DNA from: Caballeronia sordidicola
Lineage (GTDB): Bacteria; Pseudomonadota; Gammaproteobacteria; Burkholderiales; Burkholderiaceae
Length of the DNA: 64,000 nucleotides
Assembly (NCBI RefSeq): GCF_001544455.2
Contig: NZ_FCOC02000016.1
Location: forward strand, 81,211-145,210
Direction of reading: 5' to 3'
The notes under the pieces are model-generated. The model had not been told where the DNA came from. It did no database searches and worked only from the letters and a program-made list of their open reading frames with translations. Every line of letters begins with the position of its first letter. The stretch's first letter is position 1. The translations under genes and the position numbers were made by a program. Shown piece by piece: positions 1 to 7,811 of this stretch.

Positions 1-420
1 TATTCGGCGCACTGGAATTTTGGCGTGTTCTTCGAAAAGAAGGTAGCGACAGAGCTTGCGGCGTTTGCCGGTTCATTGCCAGCCAATGGCAAGGCGCTAT
101 GGCTCTACATTGAAAATGATCGCGTTCTCGCTTCGCTGGCAATCGATGGAAACGAAAACACAGGCGTTGCCCATTTGCGATGGTTCATTGTGGACGATTC
201 GCTGCGCGGTTGCGGCGTCGGGCGGCAACTGATGTCATACGCCATGAACTATGTCGATGAACGATTCAGCGAAACATATCTCTGGACGTTCAAGGGTCTG
301 GATGCGGCGCGCCATCTTTACGAGTCGTTTGGCTTTCGATTGATCGAAGAAGCCGAAGGAGATCAGTGGGGAAGCAAAGTCGTGGAGCAACGGTTCAGTC
401 GCGGTACGGTCTTGCTTTGA
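1..420 (+). CDS. GNAT-family N-acetyltransferase, C-terminal part (5' end outside window)
   Basis: The reading frame is open from the first base, so the gene begins before the window; the GTG at 25 is probably not its start. The visible 139 residues form a GNAT fold: the acetyl-CoA-binding segment reads RGCGVGRQLMSYAM, followed by the late motif AARHLYESFGFRLIEEAEGDQWG. The phrases HWNFGVFFEKKVA and the WG near the end are typical of the acetyltransferase half of MarR-GNAT fusion proteins, so the missing N-terminus may carry a MarR winged helix; this is inference. The substrate cannot be told. It ends 5 bp before the convergent reductase gene. Confidence 0.8.
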   Translation, partial: YSAHWNFGVFFEKKVATELAAFAGSLPANGKALWLYIENDRVLASLAIDGNENTGVAHLRWFIVDDSLRGCGVGRQLMSYAMNYVDERFSETYLWTFKGLDAARHLYESFGFRLIEEAEGDQWGSKVVEQRFSRGTVLL

Positions 421-425
421 TGCGA

Positions 426-1418
426 TCAGGTTCGCCTGACGAGGTTTGCGTTCAACTGCCCCACAAGGCCATACAACACGCTCAGGAACGGCGCTGGAAT
501 TCCCGCCTTCGATGCAATCTCACAGGGCGCGCCAAGAATCGCTTCGATCTCCAACTGGCGGCCGGCTTCCACGTCCTGAAGCATCGACGTCTTGAACGCG
601 CCGAGCTTGCGTGTCAGCGCGTTGCGGGCGTCGGTGGTCATGGTCAGTTCAATCCCGATCGCCTTGCCAATGCGCCGCGCTTCTTCCATGACGGCAACCA
701 CGAGTTCCTTCGTGAGCGGATCGTCGAGGATCACGTCGCCGGTCGAGCGCGTGATTGCGCTGATCGGATTCATGGTCATGTTGCCCCACAGCTTGACCCA
801 GATGTCGCGACGAATGTCGTTGGAGGCAACCACGTCAAACCGGGCGCGGCGCAAAAGCTCTATGGCGTTGGCTGCGCGATCAGCGAGCCGCGCAGACCCG
901 GGCCCGATGATCAGCTCATTGCCGTGGCCTTTCCTGATCACGCCTGGCTCTGCAATCGACGATGAAATATGCACGACGCATCCAGAAGCTTGCGACGGCG
1001 GCAGCACTGCCGATACCGCGCCTGCCGGATCCACCGACTCGAGACGTTGACCCGCGAGCGCGCCGCCAAATTCGTGGAGATACCACCACGGCACCCCGTT
1101 CATGACCGACACGATATGCGTGCCGGGGCCGACCAGCGGCTTCAGCGAAGCGGCGGCTGCGGTCAGGGCGGGTCCTTTCAGGCAGATGAACAACAGATCC
1201 TGTACGCCCAATGTGTCGGGCAGGTCGGTCGCATGAAGGTCGATCACGTAACGATCGTCGCCATCGATTACCGAAAGGCCATTGCGTTTTATGGCGTCCA
1301 GATGCGCGCCTCGCGCGAGCAGACTGACCGGCACGCCCGCGCGCGCAAGCCGGGCTGCCACGATACCGCCAATGGCGCCGCCGCCGACTACAGTGATCTT
1401 CGAATCGTGCCTGGTCAA
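426..1418 (-). CDS. panE: 2-dehydropantoate 2-reductase (ketopantoate reductase, ApbA/PanE family)
   Basis: Cytosolic NADPH-dependent reductase of the ApbA/PanE family, which reduces ketopantoate to pantoate for pantothenate and CoA synthesis. The N-terminus has the Rossmann nucleotide-binding motif VVGGGAIGG, and the C-terminal helical domain has KLWGNMTMNPISAI, where the family places its catalytic lysine and substrate-binding Asn/Ser. I chose the TTG at 1418 because a perfect AGGAGG lies 7 bases upstream (complement of 1426-1431); the frame stays open to a GTG at 1448 with no such site. About 330 aa, close to the family norm. Several paralogues usually exist in these bacteria, so it may act on another 2-keto acid. 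Divergent from the MarR gene at 1562. Confidence 0.85.
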   Translation of the reverse strand: MTRHDSKITVVGGGAIGGIVAARLARAGVPVSLLARGAHLDAIKRNGLSVIDGDDRYVIDLHATDLPDTLGVQDLLFICLKGPALTAAAASLKPLVGPGTHIVSVMNGVPWWYLHEFGGALAGQRLESVDPAGAVSAVLPPSQASGCVVHISSSIAEPGVIRKGHGNELIIGPGSARLADRAANAIELLRRARFDVVASNDIRRDIWVKLWGNMTMNPISAITRSTGDVILDDPLTKELVVAVMEEARRIGKAIGIELTMTTDARNALTRKLGAFKTSMLQDVEAGRQLEIEAILGAPCEIASKAGIPAPFLSVLYGLVGQLNANLVRRT

Positions 1419-1478
1419 AACTCCGCCTCCTGAAGCGATCCCTGTCACGTTGATCCGGGATTACGCTAAGCTGATGCT

Positions 1479-1492
1479 ATCGATTAATTGAT
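1479..1492. promoter_or_regulatory. Near-palindromic AT-rich site, possible MarR operator
   Basis: ATCGATTAATTGAT is a near-perfect inverted repeat (12 of 14 positions symmetric) in the shared promoter region of panE and the divergent MarR gene. MarR dimers usually bind such AT-rich palindromes next to their own gene. The assignment rests on position and symmetry only. Confidence 0.35.
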
Positions 1493-1561
1493 GCGTGCGC
1501 AAGCATCGGAAATCCAATACATGTGCGTTGCCATAAAAAGGGCGGATGCCGGAGGAAAGGA

Positions 1562-2014
1562 ATGAACGATACGATCATGATTCAAAGCCTGTTTACCTAT
1601 CGGTTGCATGTGCTTAAGAAACAGACCGACAAGGCCATGAACGGGGCTTTCAGCAACGGCATCTCGTTGACGTTGACCGAAGCCCGCGTCTTGCTGAGCG
1701 TGGGTTCGTTTGGCGCGCTTTCTGTATCCGATCTTGGACGGGCATCGAATCTGGACCGCAGTCAGGCCAGCCGCGCAACTGACATTCTTGAGAAGAAAGG
1801 ACTGGTGCAAAAGACGTCGAACGCAACCGATGGCCGCGGTGTTGTCGTTACGCTGACCACGAAGGGCAAGCGAACCTATGCACGTGCCGCCGTCATTGCG
1901 AAAACGCAAAACGACGAGATCCTGGCGGCGCTGCTGCCCGCCGAACGCAAAGCGATCCATTCAATGCTCGCAAGACTTGTCGATGCGCAATGCGCCGAAG
2001 AGGCAGTCGAATGA
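1562..2014 (+). CDS. MarR-family winged-helix transcriptional regulator
   Basis: A 150-aa MarR-type regulator. The centre is the winged helix: the stretch LSVSDLGRASNLDRSQASRATDILEKKGLVQKTSNATDGR contains the recognition helix and wing, with the DGRG(V/A) wing tip typical of the family. Flanking helices would form the dimer interface. The ATG at 1562 is preceded by GGAGG at about 1551, better than the upstream in-frame GTG at 1523. It is divergent from panE with a palindromic site between them, so it probably represses itself and perhaps the reductase. The ligand is unknown. Confidence 0.85.
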   Translation: MNDTIMIQSLFTYRLHVLKKQTDKAMNGAFSNGISLTLTEARVLLSVGSFGALSVSDLGRASNLDRSQASRATDILEKKGLVQKTSNATDGRGVVVTLTTKGKRTYARAAVIAKTQNDEILAALLPAERKAIHSMLARLVDAQCAEEAVE

Positions 2015-2231
2015 AGTTCAATGCTTGCTTTCATTAATTTCAAAGTACGTACACATTCTCCTGACCTTAAGCTCTTGTCTGGCGCGTGAACTTTACGGTC
2101 ATGCACGCGTTCGCTATAAACAGGAATCCGCCAGGAGATTGAACAGCGGGGCTTTGCGCTGCGAAGTCACATCACCGTCACTGAGCGCTGGCAATAATCC
2201 GTAAGAATTAAAACACCTTACGGGAAACTAC

Positions 2232-3638
2232 ATGAAATACGAACGAAAGCATAAAAAGCTGCCTTTCCCGCTCGGACGCGTCGCCGCAACAATGGCTCTT
2301 CTCGGCTTGAGCGTGCTTGCGGGCTGCAACGGCAACGACGACAACGCTAACCCGCCGTCGGTGACGGCTTTTTCAACGCTGGACGGCAAGCAGCCGCTCG
2401 TTATCGGGCATCGTGGATTGCCGGGTTTGCGGCCTGAAGAAACGCAACCGTCCTATGAACTTGCAGCCGATAACGGCGCGGACGCGCTGGAAGAAGACTT
2501 GCACCTGTCGAAGGATTGCGTGCTGGTTGCACGTCATAATCCCTGGCTCTCCGACAACACCAACATTGCCGATGTCGCCAGGACCAATGCGTCGGTGGCG
2601 GCCCGCAAACGCGTGGTCCCAGGCGTGTTGGTCAACGTCAAATGGGCGACAACGCCTACCTCGGGGCCTTCGCAATATCTAACCGACCTCACGAATCCCG
2701 CTGACCCGAAGTCGGTGCTCAAGTCCCTGATCGTGGATGGCGAAGATCACACGAACGACTGGTCCGTCACCGATTTCACCGCGCAGGAACTGACCACGCT
2801 GATTGGCGGCACGACCTTCGACGCCGCCAGCGAGCGTCCCACCGAATTCAACGGCAAGTATCCGGTGCTGACGTTTCAGCAGATCATCGATATCGCCAAG
2901 GCAAAGAGCGCGTCGACCGGGCGGCCGATCTCCGTGTATCCGGAAACCAAGAATCCGACCTGGAACAACGCGCAGGCAATCGCGAACGGGTGTGGCGCGC
3001 CGGGCAGTCATCCGTTGGAAGACGCGTTGATCAAGATCCTCAACGACAACGGCCTGAACACCCGGACGGCCCCCATTTTCGTGCAGAGCTTCGAGCCGGG
3101 CAGCCTGAAATACATGCGCAGCCACGGCCTGAATACGAAGGTCGTGCAACTGATCGATGGCTTCGACACCGACTACAAGACGGGCGCGGTCATCTACAAC
3201 GAGATCACCGACAGCCGTCCGTTCGACTGGACCGTGGCCGGCGATCCGCGCTGGTTCGACGTCATGCTCACGCCCGCGGGTCTTGCCGAGATCAAAACTT
3301 ATGCCGACGGAATCGGCCCCTGGAAGCCGCAGATCGTGCCGCTGAAAATCACGCCGTTTCCCGCGACGAATCCGGATGGCACGCCGTTCACCGGGTCGAC
3401 AACGGCAGCGACCACGCAGCCTGCCACGACTGTGATCAGCGACGCGCACAAGGCCGGTTTGTTCGTTCATATCTTCACGTTCCGCAACGAGAAAAAGTAT
3501 CTGGCGGCCGATTATCAAGGCGACCCGAGCGCGGAATATCTGAAGTTCTACAGGCTGGGCGTGGACGGCGTGTTCTCCGACTTCGCGAATACCGGCGTGG
3601 CTGCGCGCGCGGCCTATTTGAAGGAACTCGGCCGTTGA
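2232..3638 (+). CDS. Glycerophosphodiester phosphodiesterase, lipoprotein
   Basis: 468-aa secreted GDPD-family enzyme, which hydrolyses glycerophosphodiesters to glycerol-3-phosphate and an alcohol. The N-terminus is a lipoprotein signal: positive residues, a hydrophobic stretch, then the lipobox LAGC at about residues 29-32, so the mature protein should be membrane-anchored outside the cytoplasm. Catalytic-site motifs of the family are clear: IGHRGLPGLRPEET, then ALEEDLHLSKDCVLVARHNPWL with the metal-binding Glu/Asp and second His. The end reads GVDGVFSDF, the usual last beta strand. Long inserts around residues 110-180 and 340-400 make it larger than cytosolic GlpQ enzymes, as in periplasmic forms. 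The preceding 215 bp hold no gene. Confidence 0.9.
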   Translation: MKYERKHKKLPFPLGRVAATMALLGLSVLAGCNGNDDNANPPSVTAFSTLDGKQPLVIGHRGLPGLRPEETQPSYELAADNGADALEEDLHLSKDCVLVARHNPWLSDNTNIADVARTNASVAARKRVVPGVLVNVKWATTPTSGPSQYLTDLTNPADPKSVLKSLIVDGEDHTNDWSVTDFTAQELTTLIGGTTFDAASERPTEFNGKYPVLTFQQIIDIAKAKSASTGRPISVYPETKNPTWNNAQAIANGCGAPGSHPLEDALIKILNDNGLNTRTAPIFVQSFEPGSLKYMRSHGLNTKVVQLIDGFDTDYKTGAVIYNEITDSRPFDWTVAGDPRWFDVMLTPAGLAEIKTYADGIGPWKPQIVPLKITPFPATNPDGTPFTGSTTAATTQPATTVISDAHKAGLFVHIFTFRNEKKYLAADYQGDPSAEYLKFYRLGVDGVFSDFANTGVAARAAYLKELGR

Positions 3639-3749
3639 GCGTTCTGCGTGCGGCGGTCGATTACTGGCCGCCGCGGTTCTTGTTGGGAAGTCACATTGAA
3701 TCCGGTTATCGCGCTTTACACGCGAATTCCCGAATCCGTTAATACGCTT

Positions 3750-4511
3750 TCAAGGTAGCGTGCGCAGCCATTCGGCGATTGCGCTCGCGGTCCATGCGGG
3801 ATCGTCGTGAGGCAGATCGTGGCCAGCCCACGCGTGCTGCTTGTGTTCGGCCCGCCATTGCTGCGCGATTCGATCCGAACAGACTGCCTTGACGAGATGA
3901 TCGGCCTTGGATGACAGCAGCAGTGTTGGACACTCAGGCGCGCGTTCGCCGGCTCGAAAGCGCGCCGCCGCCCAAAGCTGGCGCAACGCGTTTTTCGCGC
4001 TCACCGGCGCGACGCGGCGGATCGTGCTCCACATGGCGAGGTCGTCGTCGAAGGTATCCGTGCGATTGCACGTGACGCCGTGGATGATGCCTTCGCATCG
4101 AAGCGGATCGTTCCACAATGCAGCCGCGCGCATCAACTGCGGCCACGCGGCGAGCTGCAGGCGCTCATGCATGGCCGCAAACGGCCGCATGCTCGTGTTG
4201 ATCAGCACGAGCCTTTCTATATCCTGCGCATGACGCTGCGCCCAGTCGGTTGCGACCATGCCGCCGAGCGACATGGCGAGCAACCGGTATGGCGGTTTCA
4301 ATCCGGCCGCCTTCGCGCGAGAACGGACGAAAGCGGTCATGCCGGACACGTTCAGCGGCGCGGCCGACGCGTTTTCGCGGCCATTTCCAGGCAAGTCGAG
4401 CAACGTGACCTGGTCGCCGGATAACGCTGCTTCAACGCGAAGATGCTCCACGAACCTGCCCCAATGGCGCCCCTCGCGCGTCAGTCCGCGCAGCAGGATC
4501 CAGGCGCTCAT
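3750..4511 (-). CDS. Alpha/beta-fold hydrolase
   Basis: 253-aa alpha/beta hydrolase. The protein starts MSAWILLRGLTREGRHWG; the nucleophile elbow is AMSLGGMVATDW, the acid lies near LLLSSKADHLV and the last histidine is in AGHDLPHDDP. The ATG at 4511 overlaps the stop of the upstream M14 peptidase gene by 4 bases (ATGA), so the two are translationally coupled; longer in-frame starts inside the peptidase gene are unlikely. The substrate is not evident; coupling with a peptidase-like partner suggests an amide or ester substrate. Confidence 0.85.
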   Translation of the reverse strand: MSAWILLRGLTREGRHWGRFVEHLRVEAALSGDQVTLLDLPGNGRENASAAPLNVSGMTAFVRSRAKAAGLKPPYRLLAMSLGGMVATDWAQRHAQDIERLVLINTSMRPFAAMHERLQLAAWPQLMRAAALWNDPLRCEGIIHGVTCNRTDTFDDDLAMWSTIRRVAPVSAKNALRQLWAAARFRAGERAPECPTLLLSSKADHLVKAVCSDRIAQQWRAEHKQHAWAGHDLPHDDPAWTASAIAEWLRTLP

Positions 4512-5542
4512 CGCGACGACTTGCGTTGCCAGTGTTCCATCGCGCGCTCGAGGATCGGCGCGCGGGCGTCGCCCTTCGGCATCCATCGGTTTGAGGCAAA
4601 CGCAGCGCGCGTCAGGAAATCGAAGAAATTCGCGTGACGGCGCAGCACGCGTTCCACGCGGTGCGCCTTGACGGGATTGAACATGCCGAGACGCGAGAAA
4701 AGCTGGCGCGGGTTTTTCCGGATCCAGCGCCATGAGCCGAGTTCCAGCGTCATCGGCAGGAAAACGTTGGGCGGCGGCGTCTGGTCATATGCGCAGTCCC
4801 ACAAGTCTCCGTGAAGCAGATATTGATGACTCTGCGGCTCGAACGCGTAACCGTGATGCGGATAAGCCTGCTCGAACATGACCTTGAGCTGGTACATCTC
4901 AGGAAGATGCGGCATTTGCCGTTGCGTGCGCGCGTACGGAAACCAGATGCTGTCGTCCCAGCCGTAGCCCGAATGGCAATCGAGCGCGAAGCTGAGCGGG
5001 CGGCTCAATAATTCTTCCTTGACGACCCGAAGCAACGCCTCGCTTTCGACTTCGAGCGCTTGGTTTCGCGCTCCGCGATACCACGGCAGCCACGAACCAA
5101 TCCGCTGTCCGCCCGCAAGAAAAGGCACGCGGCCCTCGGCGTTTTGCGGCGCATTGCGCATCAGGTCGACGCCGTTCGGATTCGAACGCGTGTTCGCCCA
5201 CATGCCGCCCGGGTTCACGATAGGCATGAAGACGAGCCGCACTGACTGCAGTTGCTGATTCAGCAGTTCATCCCATTCGAGACGCCGCAGCAACGCGCGC
5301 ATATAGTCCAGAATCAGTTGCGTGCCAATGCGCTCCAGTCCATGCACGCCGCCGAAGAAACCGATGGCCGGCGCTTGCGGATCATCCGAGCCAATGGTTG
5401 CGGTCAGGATGGGGAAGGTGCGCGCGCCCGCATGCACCTCGCCGACCGTGTGCATGTGCAGGCGCTTTGCGCCCGCGGTCAGGATCGCCTTGAGATCGTC
5501 AAGCTCCGAAAAGCTGTCGGACGCCACGCGTAAAGTGCTCAT
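4508..5542 (-). CDS. M14-family zinc carboxypeptidase
   Basis: 344-aa M14 metallopeptidase. The zinc-binding HxxE is in GGVHGLERIG at about residue 89, the third ligand histidine in LDCHSGYGWDD at about 193, the substrate-binding Asn/Arg region is NTRSNPNGVDLMRN, and the catalytic glutamate sits in MTLELGSWRW. No signal peptide is visible, so it is probably cytoplasmic, as for the M14 group related to succinylglutamate desuccinylases. It is first in a two-gene operon with the overlapping hydrolase. The natural substrate, a peptide or an acylated amino acid, is not clear. Confidence 0.88.
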   Translation of the reverse strand: MSTLRVASDSFSELDDLKAILTAGAKRLHMHTVGEVHAGARTFPILTATIGSDDPQAPAIGFFGGVHGLERIGTQLILDYMRALLRRLEWDELLNQQLQSVRLVFMPIVNPGGMWANTRSNPNGVDLMRNAPQNAEGRVPFLAGGQRIGSWLPWYRGARNQALEVESEALLRVVKEELLSRPLSFALDCHSGYGWDDSIWFPYARTQRQMPHLPEMYQLKVMFEQAYPHHGYAFEPQSHQYLLHGDLWDCAYDQTPPPNVFLPMTLELGSWRWIRKNPRQLFSRLGMFNPVKAHRVERVLRRHANFFDFLTRAAFASNRWMPKGDARAPILERAMEHWQRKSSR

Positions 5543-5596
5543 GCCACGCCCTGTTGATTTGATTACGGCGGCAGCTTCATGCCGCCGTTCTGGCGC

Positions 5597-6040
5597 TCAG
5601 GACTTGCCTGGCCTGCCCGTCTTGACGGTTTCGACGGCGGCAACCGCAGCAGTAAGCTGTTCGATGTTCGCAGCCTCAAGTATGAGCAATCCAGCCCGCA
5701 ACAACTCACCTTTTTTCACATGCACGCCATTGGCGAGGCATTTTTGCTTGAGCGCCGCGATCTTTTCGTAATCGGATTTCGGCATGGTGAAACTGTCGCG
5801 CACGACTTTTTCCTTCTTCGCGCGCTTGTTTTTTTCTTGAGGAACAGACTCGGCCGGTGCGGCTTTCGTCTTCGATTTGGCAGGCGTCTTGGCGGCTTTC
5901 GCCTGAGCTTCAGTGGCGGCCTCTACCGCTTTCGTGCTCGCCTTGCGCTTGCTGACGCTGGCGGGAGCCGCGTCGACCGGCGTTGTGTCCGCAATGTCGG
6001 CGGCTTTCTTGCTCGAACTCTTCGTGGTGGATGTAAGCAT
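5597..6040 (-). CDS. Small basic protein with histone-like Lys/Ala-rich N-terminal tail
   Basis: 147 aa. The first about 75 residues are rich in Lys, Ala, Thr and Pro with repeated AK/PAKSK runs, like the tails of bacterial H1-like histones; the second half (from VRDSFTMPKSDYEKIAALKQ) looks folded and helical. I do not recognise a named family for the C-terminal part, though such proteins are common in Burkholderiaceae. The ATG at 6040 has GGAGAC upstream on this strand. Nucleoid or nucleic-acid association is an inference from composition. The 237-bp gap to the next gene is divergent and AT-rich (AATAATAGTACAAAC region), so it likely holds promoters for both sides. Confidence 0.7.
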   Translation of the reverse strand: MLTSTTKSSSKKAADIADTTPVDAAPASVSKRKASTKAVEAATEAQAKAAKTPAKSKTKAAPAESVPQEKNKRAKKEKVVRDSFTMPKSDYEKIAALKQKCLANGVHVKKGELLRAGLLILEAANIEQLTAAVAAVETVKTGRPGKS

Positions 6041-6277
6041 GAGGTCTCCAGAAAAATAATAGTACAAACAGTATATACGGTTTAATCGGGCATTCAAAAA
6101 AGTGGAATGGCGGCACTGTCTGCGCTGGATGGCCAGCTTTTCAGTCACGTTCCAGCTTCCCTGACTCGTCTTCCTCCGGATCCCGGCGCGGAATAAACCT
6201 TGGCGGTGGCGTGTTTCCTCATCAACTGCGCCGCCGCACGTGCGTGATTCGTGTTCCTTATCCATTGGGAGACCTCA

Positions 6278-7810
6278 ATGCCATATCGCCTCATTACCGA
6301 TGAAATCCCGCCACCTACAGAGACGCCGCTCAACGCGCTGTATCGCCATGCATCCGCGCGACCCGATGCAATTGCATTGATCGCGGGCGACGATGTCTGG
6401 ACCTACGAGCATCTCGCGATCGATGTCGCCCGCCTGAGCAACGGACTGCGGCGCGCCGGAATCCTGCCGGGCGACCGCATCACGATGATCGTGAGGACGT
6501 CGCCCATGTACGCCGTTTTCCTGTTCGCGGCCATGATGACCGGCGCGATCGTGGCGCCGCTCAAGACGGAGTTCACGGCCGCGGAACTGACTGAACTTCT
6601 GCGCGTGCAACGGCCCGCGGTCTTCATACACGAAGCGGATTTACAGGAGGTCGTGTCCCAGATCGATCCTGCCGTGCTCGGGCACACGAAGACCTTCGTG
6701 GCCGACGACCACGGCGCGCGTTCATGGCGTCATCTCATGGACGACGCGTCGAGAGAAGACGCTGTGCTTCCTGCGGATATCGACGCACCTTGCCTGCTGC
6801 TCGCAACGTCCGGCACGACCGGGCGGCCCAAGCTGGTGGCGTACAACCAGCGTGTCATATCGCATGTGGCGGGCGCGGCGAAGTCGTGGGCGCTGACCCA
6901 CGACGCATGTGTCATCGGCAGCACGCCGGTCGCGCACGTCTCAGGTACGTTCGTGATGCTGGTGGCAATGATCAGCGGCTGCAGGGAGGTCCTGCTGAGC
7001 CGTTTCGATGCAGACGCAGTGCTCGATCTCATTGAGGAACATGCCGGCACTGCGATATTTCTGGCGCCGTTCCTTTGCATGCCGCTGGTCGAGGCGCAGC
7101 GCAAAAGGGCGCGTGATGTCCGTTCGCTTGAAGTCTGTGGCGTGGGCGGTGATGCATGCAGGGCGCACATTGCCGAAGCATTTGAAAGCACGTTCGATAT
7201 TCAATTGGAGAACACCTACGGCCTGACCGAATGCGTGGGCAGCACGGCATTCGGATACAACCGGCGGACATTACGAGGCGTGCCAGGACGCACGCAGCTC
7301 GTTGACAGAAACGGCGTTCAGGTCGGGCTGGGCGAGGTCGGCGAATTGCATCTGCGCGGCCCGAACCTGAGCCTTGGCTACTGGACCGGTCCGGGCGACA
7401 TCATGAGCCACACGCGTGACGGATGGTTTCCGACCGGCGACCTGATGGTGGAAGACGCCGACTGTGATTACCGCTTCGTCGGCCGTTGCAAGGATTTGAT
7501 TGTTAGTGATACGAACAAGATATCGCCAGTGGAAGTGGAAAACGTGCTGATCCAGCACGGGGCGGTGGCCGATGCAGCGGTGGCGGGCGCACCGGACGAG
7601 ACGTCAGGTCAGCGCGTGGTGGCGCTGGTCAAGCTGACGGACAAGTCGGCGCCGGCCGCCGCCGTGGCCGACGAAATCCTGCTCTGGATGAAGTCGCGAC
7701 TTGCCGCATTCAAGCTGCCGGAGCAGGTCGTGATTGTCGATGCGATTCCGCGCAACGCGCTCGGCAAGATCGATCGCAATGAAGTGGCTCGAATCGCGAC
7801 GCTGGTCTGA
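6278..7810 (+). CDS. AMP-dependent acyl-CoA synthetase / ligase (class I adenylate-forming)
   Basis: 510-aa ANL-superfamily enzyme, which activates a carboxylic acid with ATP to an acyl-adenylate and then loads it onto CoA. Visible motifs in order: P-loop-like LLATSGTTGRPKLV (about residue 177), ENTYGLTEC (A5), the aspartate in WFPTGDLMVED (A7), FVGRCKDLIVSDTNKISPVEVE (A8 hinge) and the catalytic lysine in NALGKIDRNE (A10) near the C-terminus. The ATG at 6278 has GGGAGA before it. It stands alone between divergent and convergent neighbours, so its acid substrate cannot be inferred from context. Confidence 0.9.
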   Translation: MPYRLITDEIPPPTETPLNALYRHASARPDAIALIAGDDVWTYEHLAIDVARLSNGLRRAGILPGDRITMIVRTSPMYAVFLFAAMMTGAIVAPLKTEFTAAELTELLRVQRPAVFIHEADLQEVVSQIDPAVLGHTKTFVADDHGARSWRHLMDDASREDAVLPADIDAPCLLLATSGTTGRPKLVAYNQRVISHVAGAAKSWALTHDACVIGSTPVAHVSGTFVMLVAMISGCREVLLSRFDADAVLDLIEEHAGTAIFLAPFLCMPLVEAQRKRARDVRSLEVCGVGGDACRAHIAEAFESTFDIQLENTYGLTECVGSTAFGYNRRTLRGVPGRTQLVDRNGVQVGLGEVGELHLRGPNLSLGYWTGPGDIMSHTRDGWFPTGDLMVEDADCDYRFVGRCKDLIVSDTNKISPVEVENVLIQHGAVADAAVAGAPDETSGQRVVALVKLTDKSAPAAAVADEILLWMKSRLAAFKLPEQVVIVDAIPRNALGKIDRNEVARIATLV

Positions 7811-7811
7811 C

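Noticed and set aside
2679..3518. Long antisense ORF in the phosphodiesterase gene
   Set aside because: A shadow of the GC-rich third codon position; the sense frame has all catalytic motifs.
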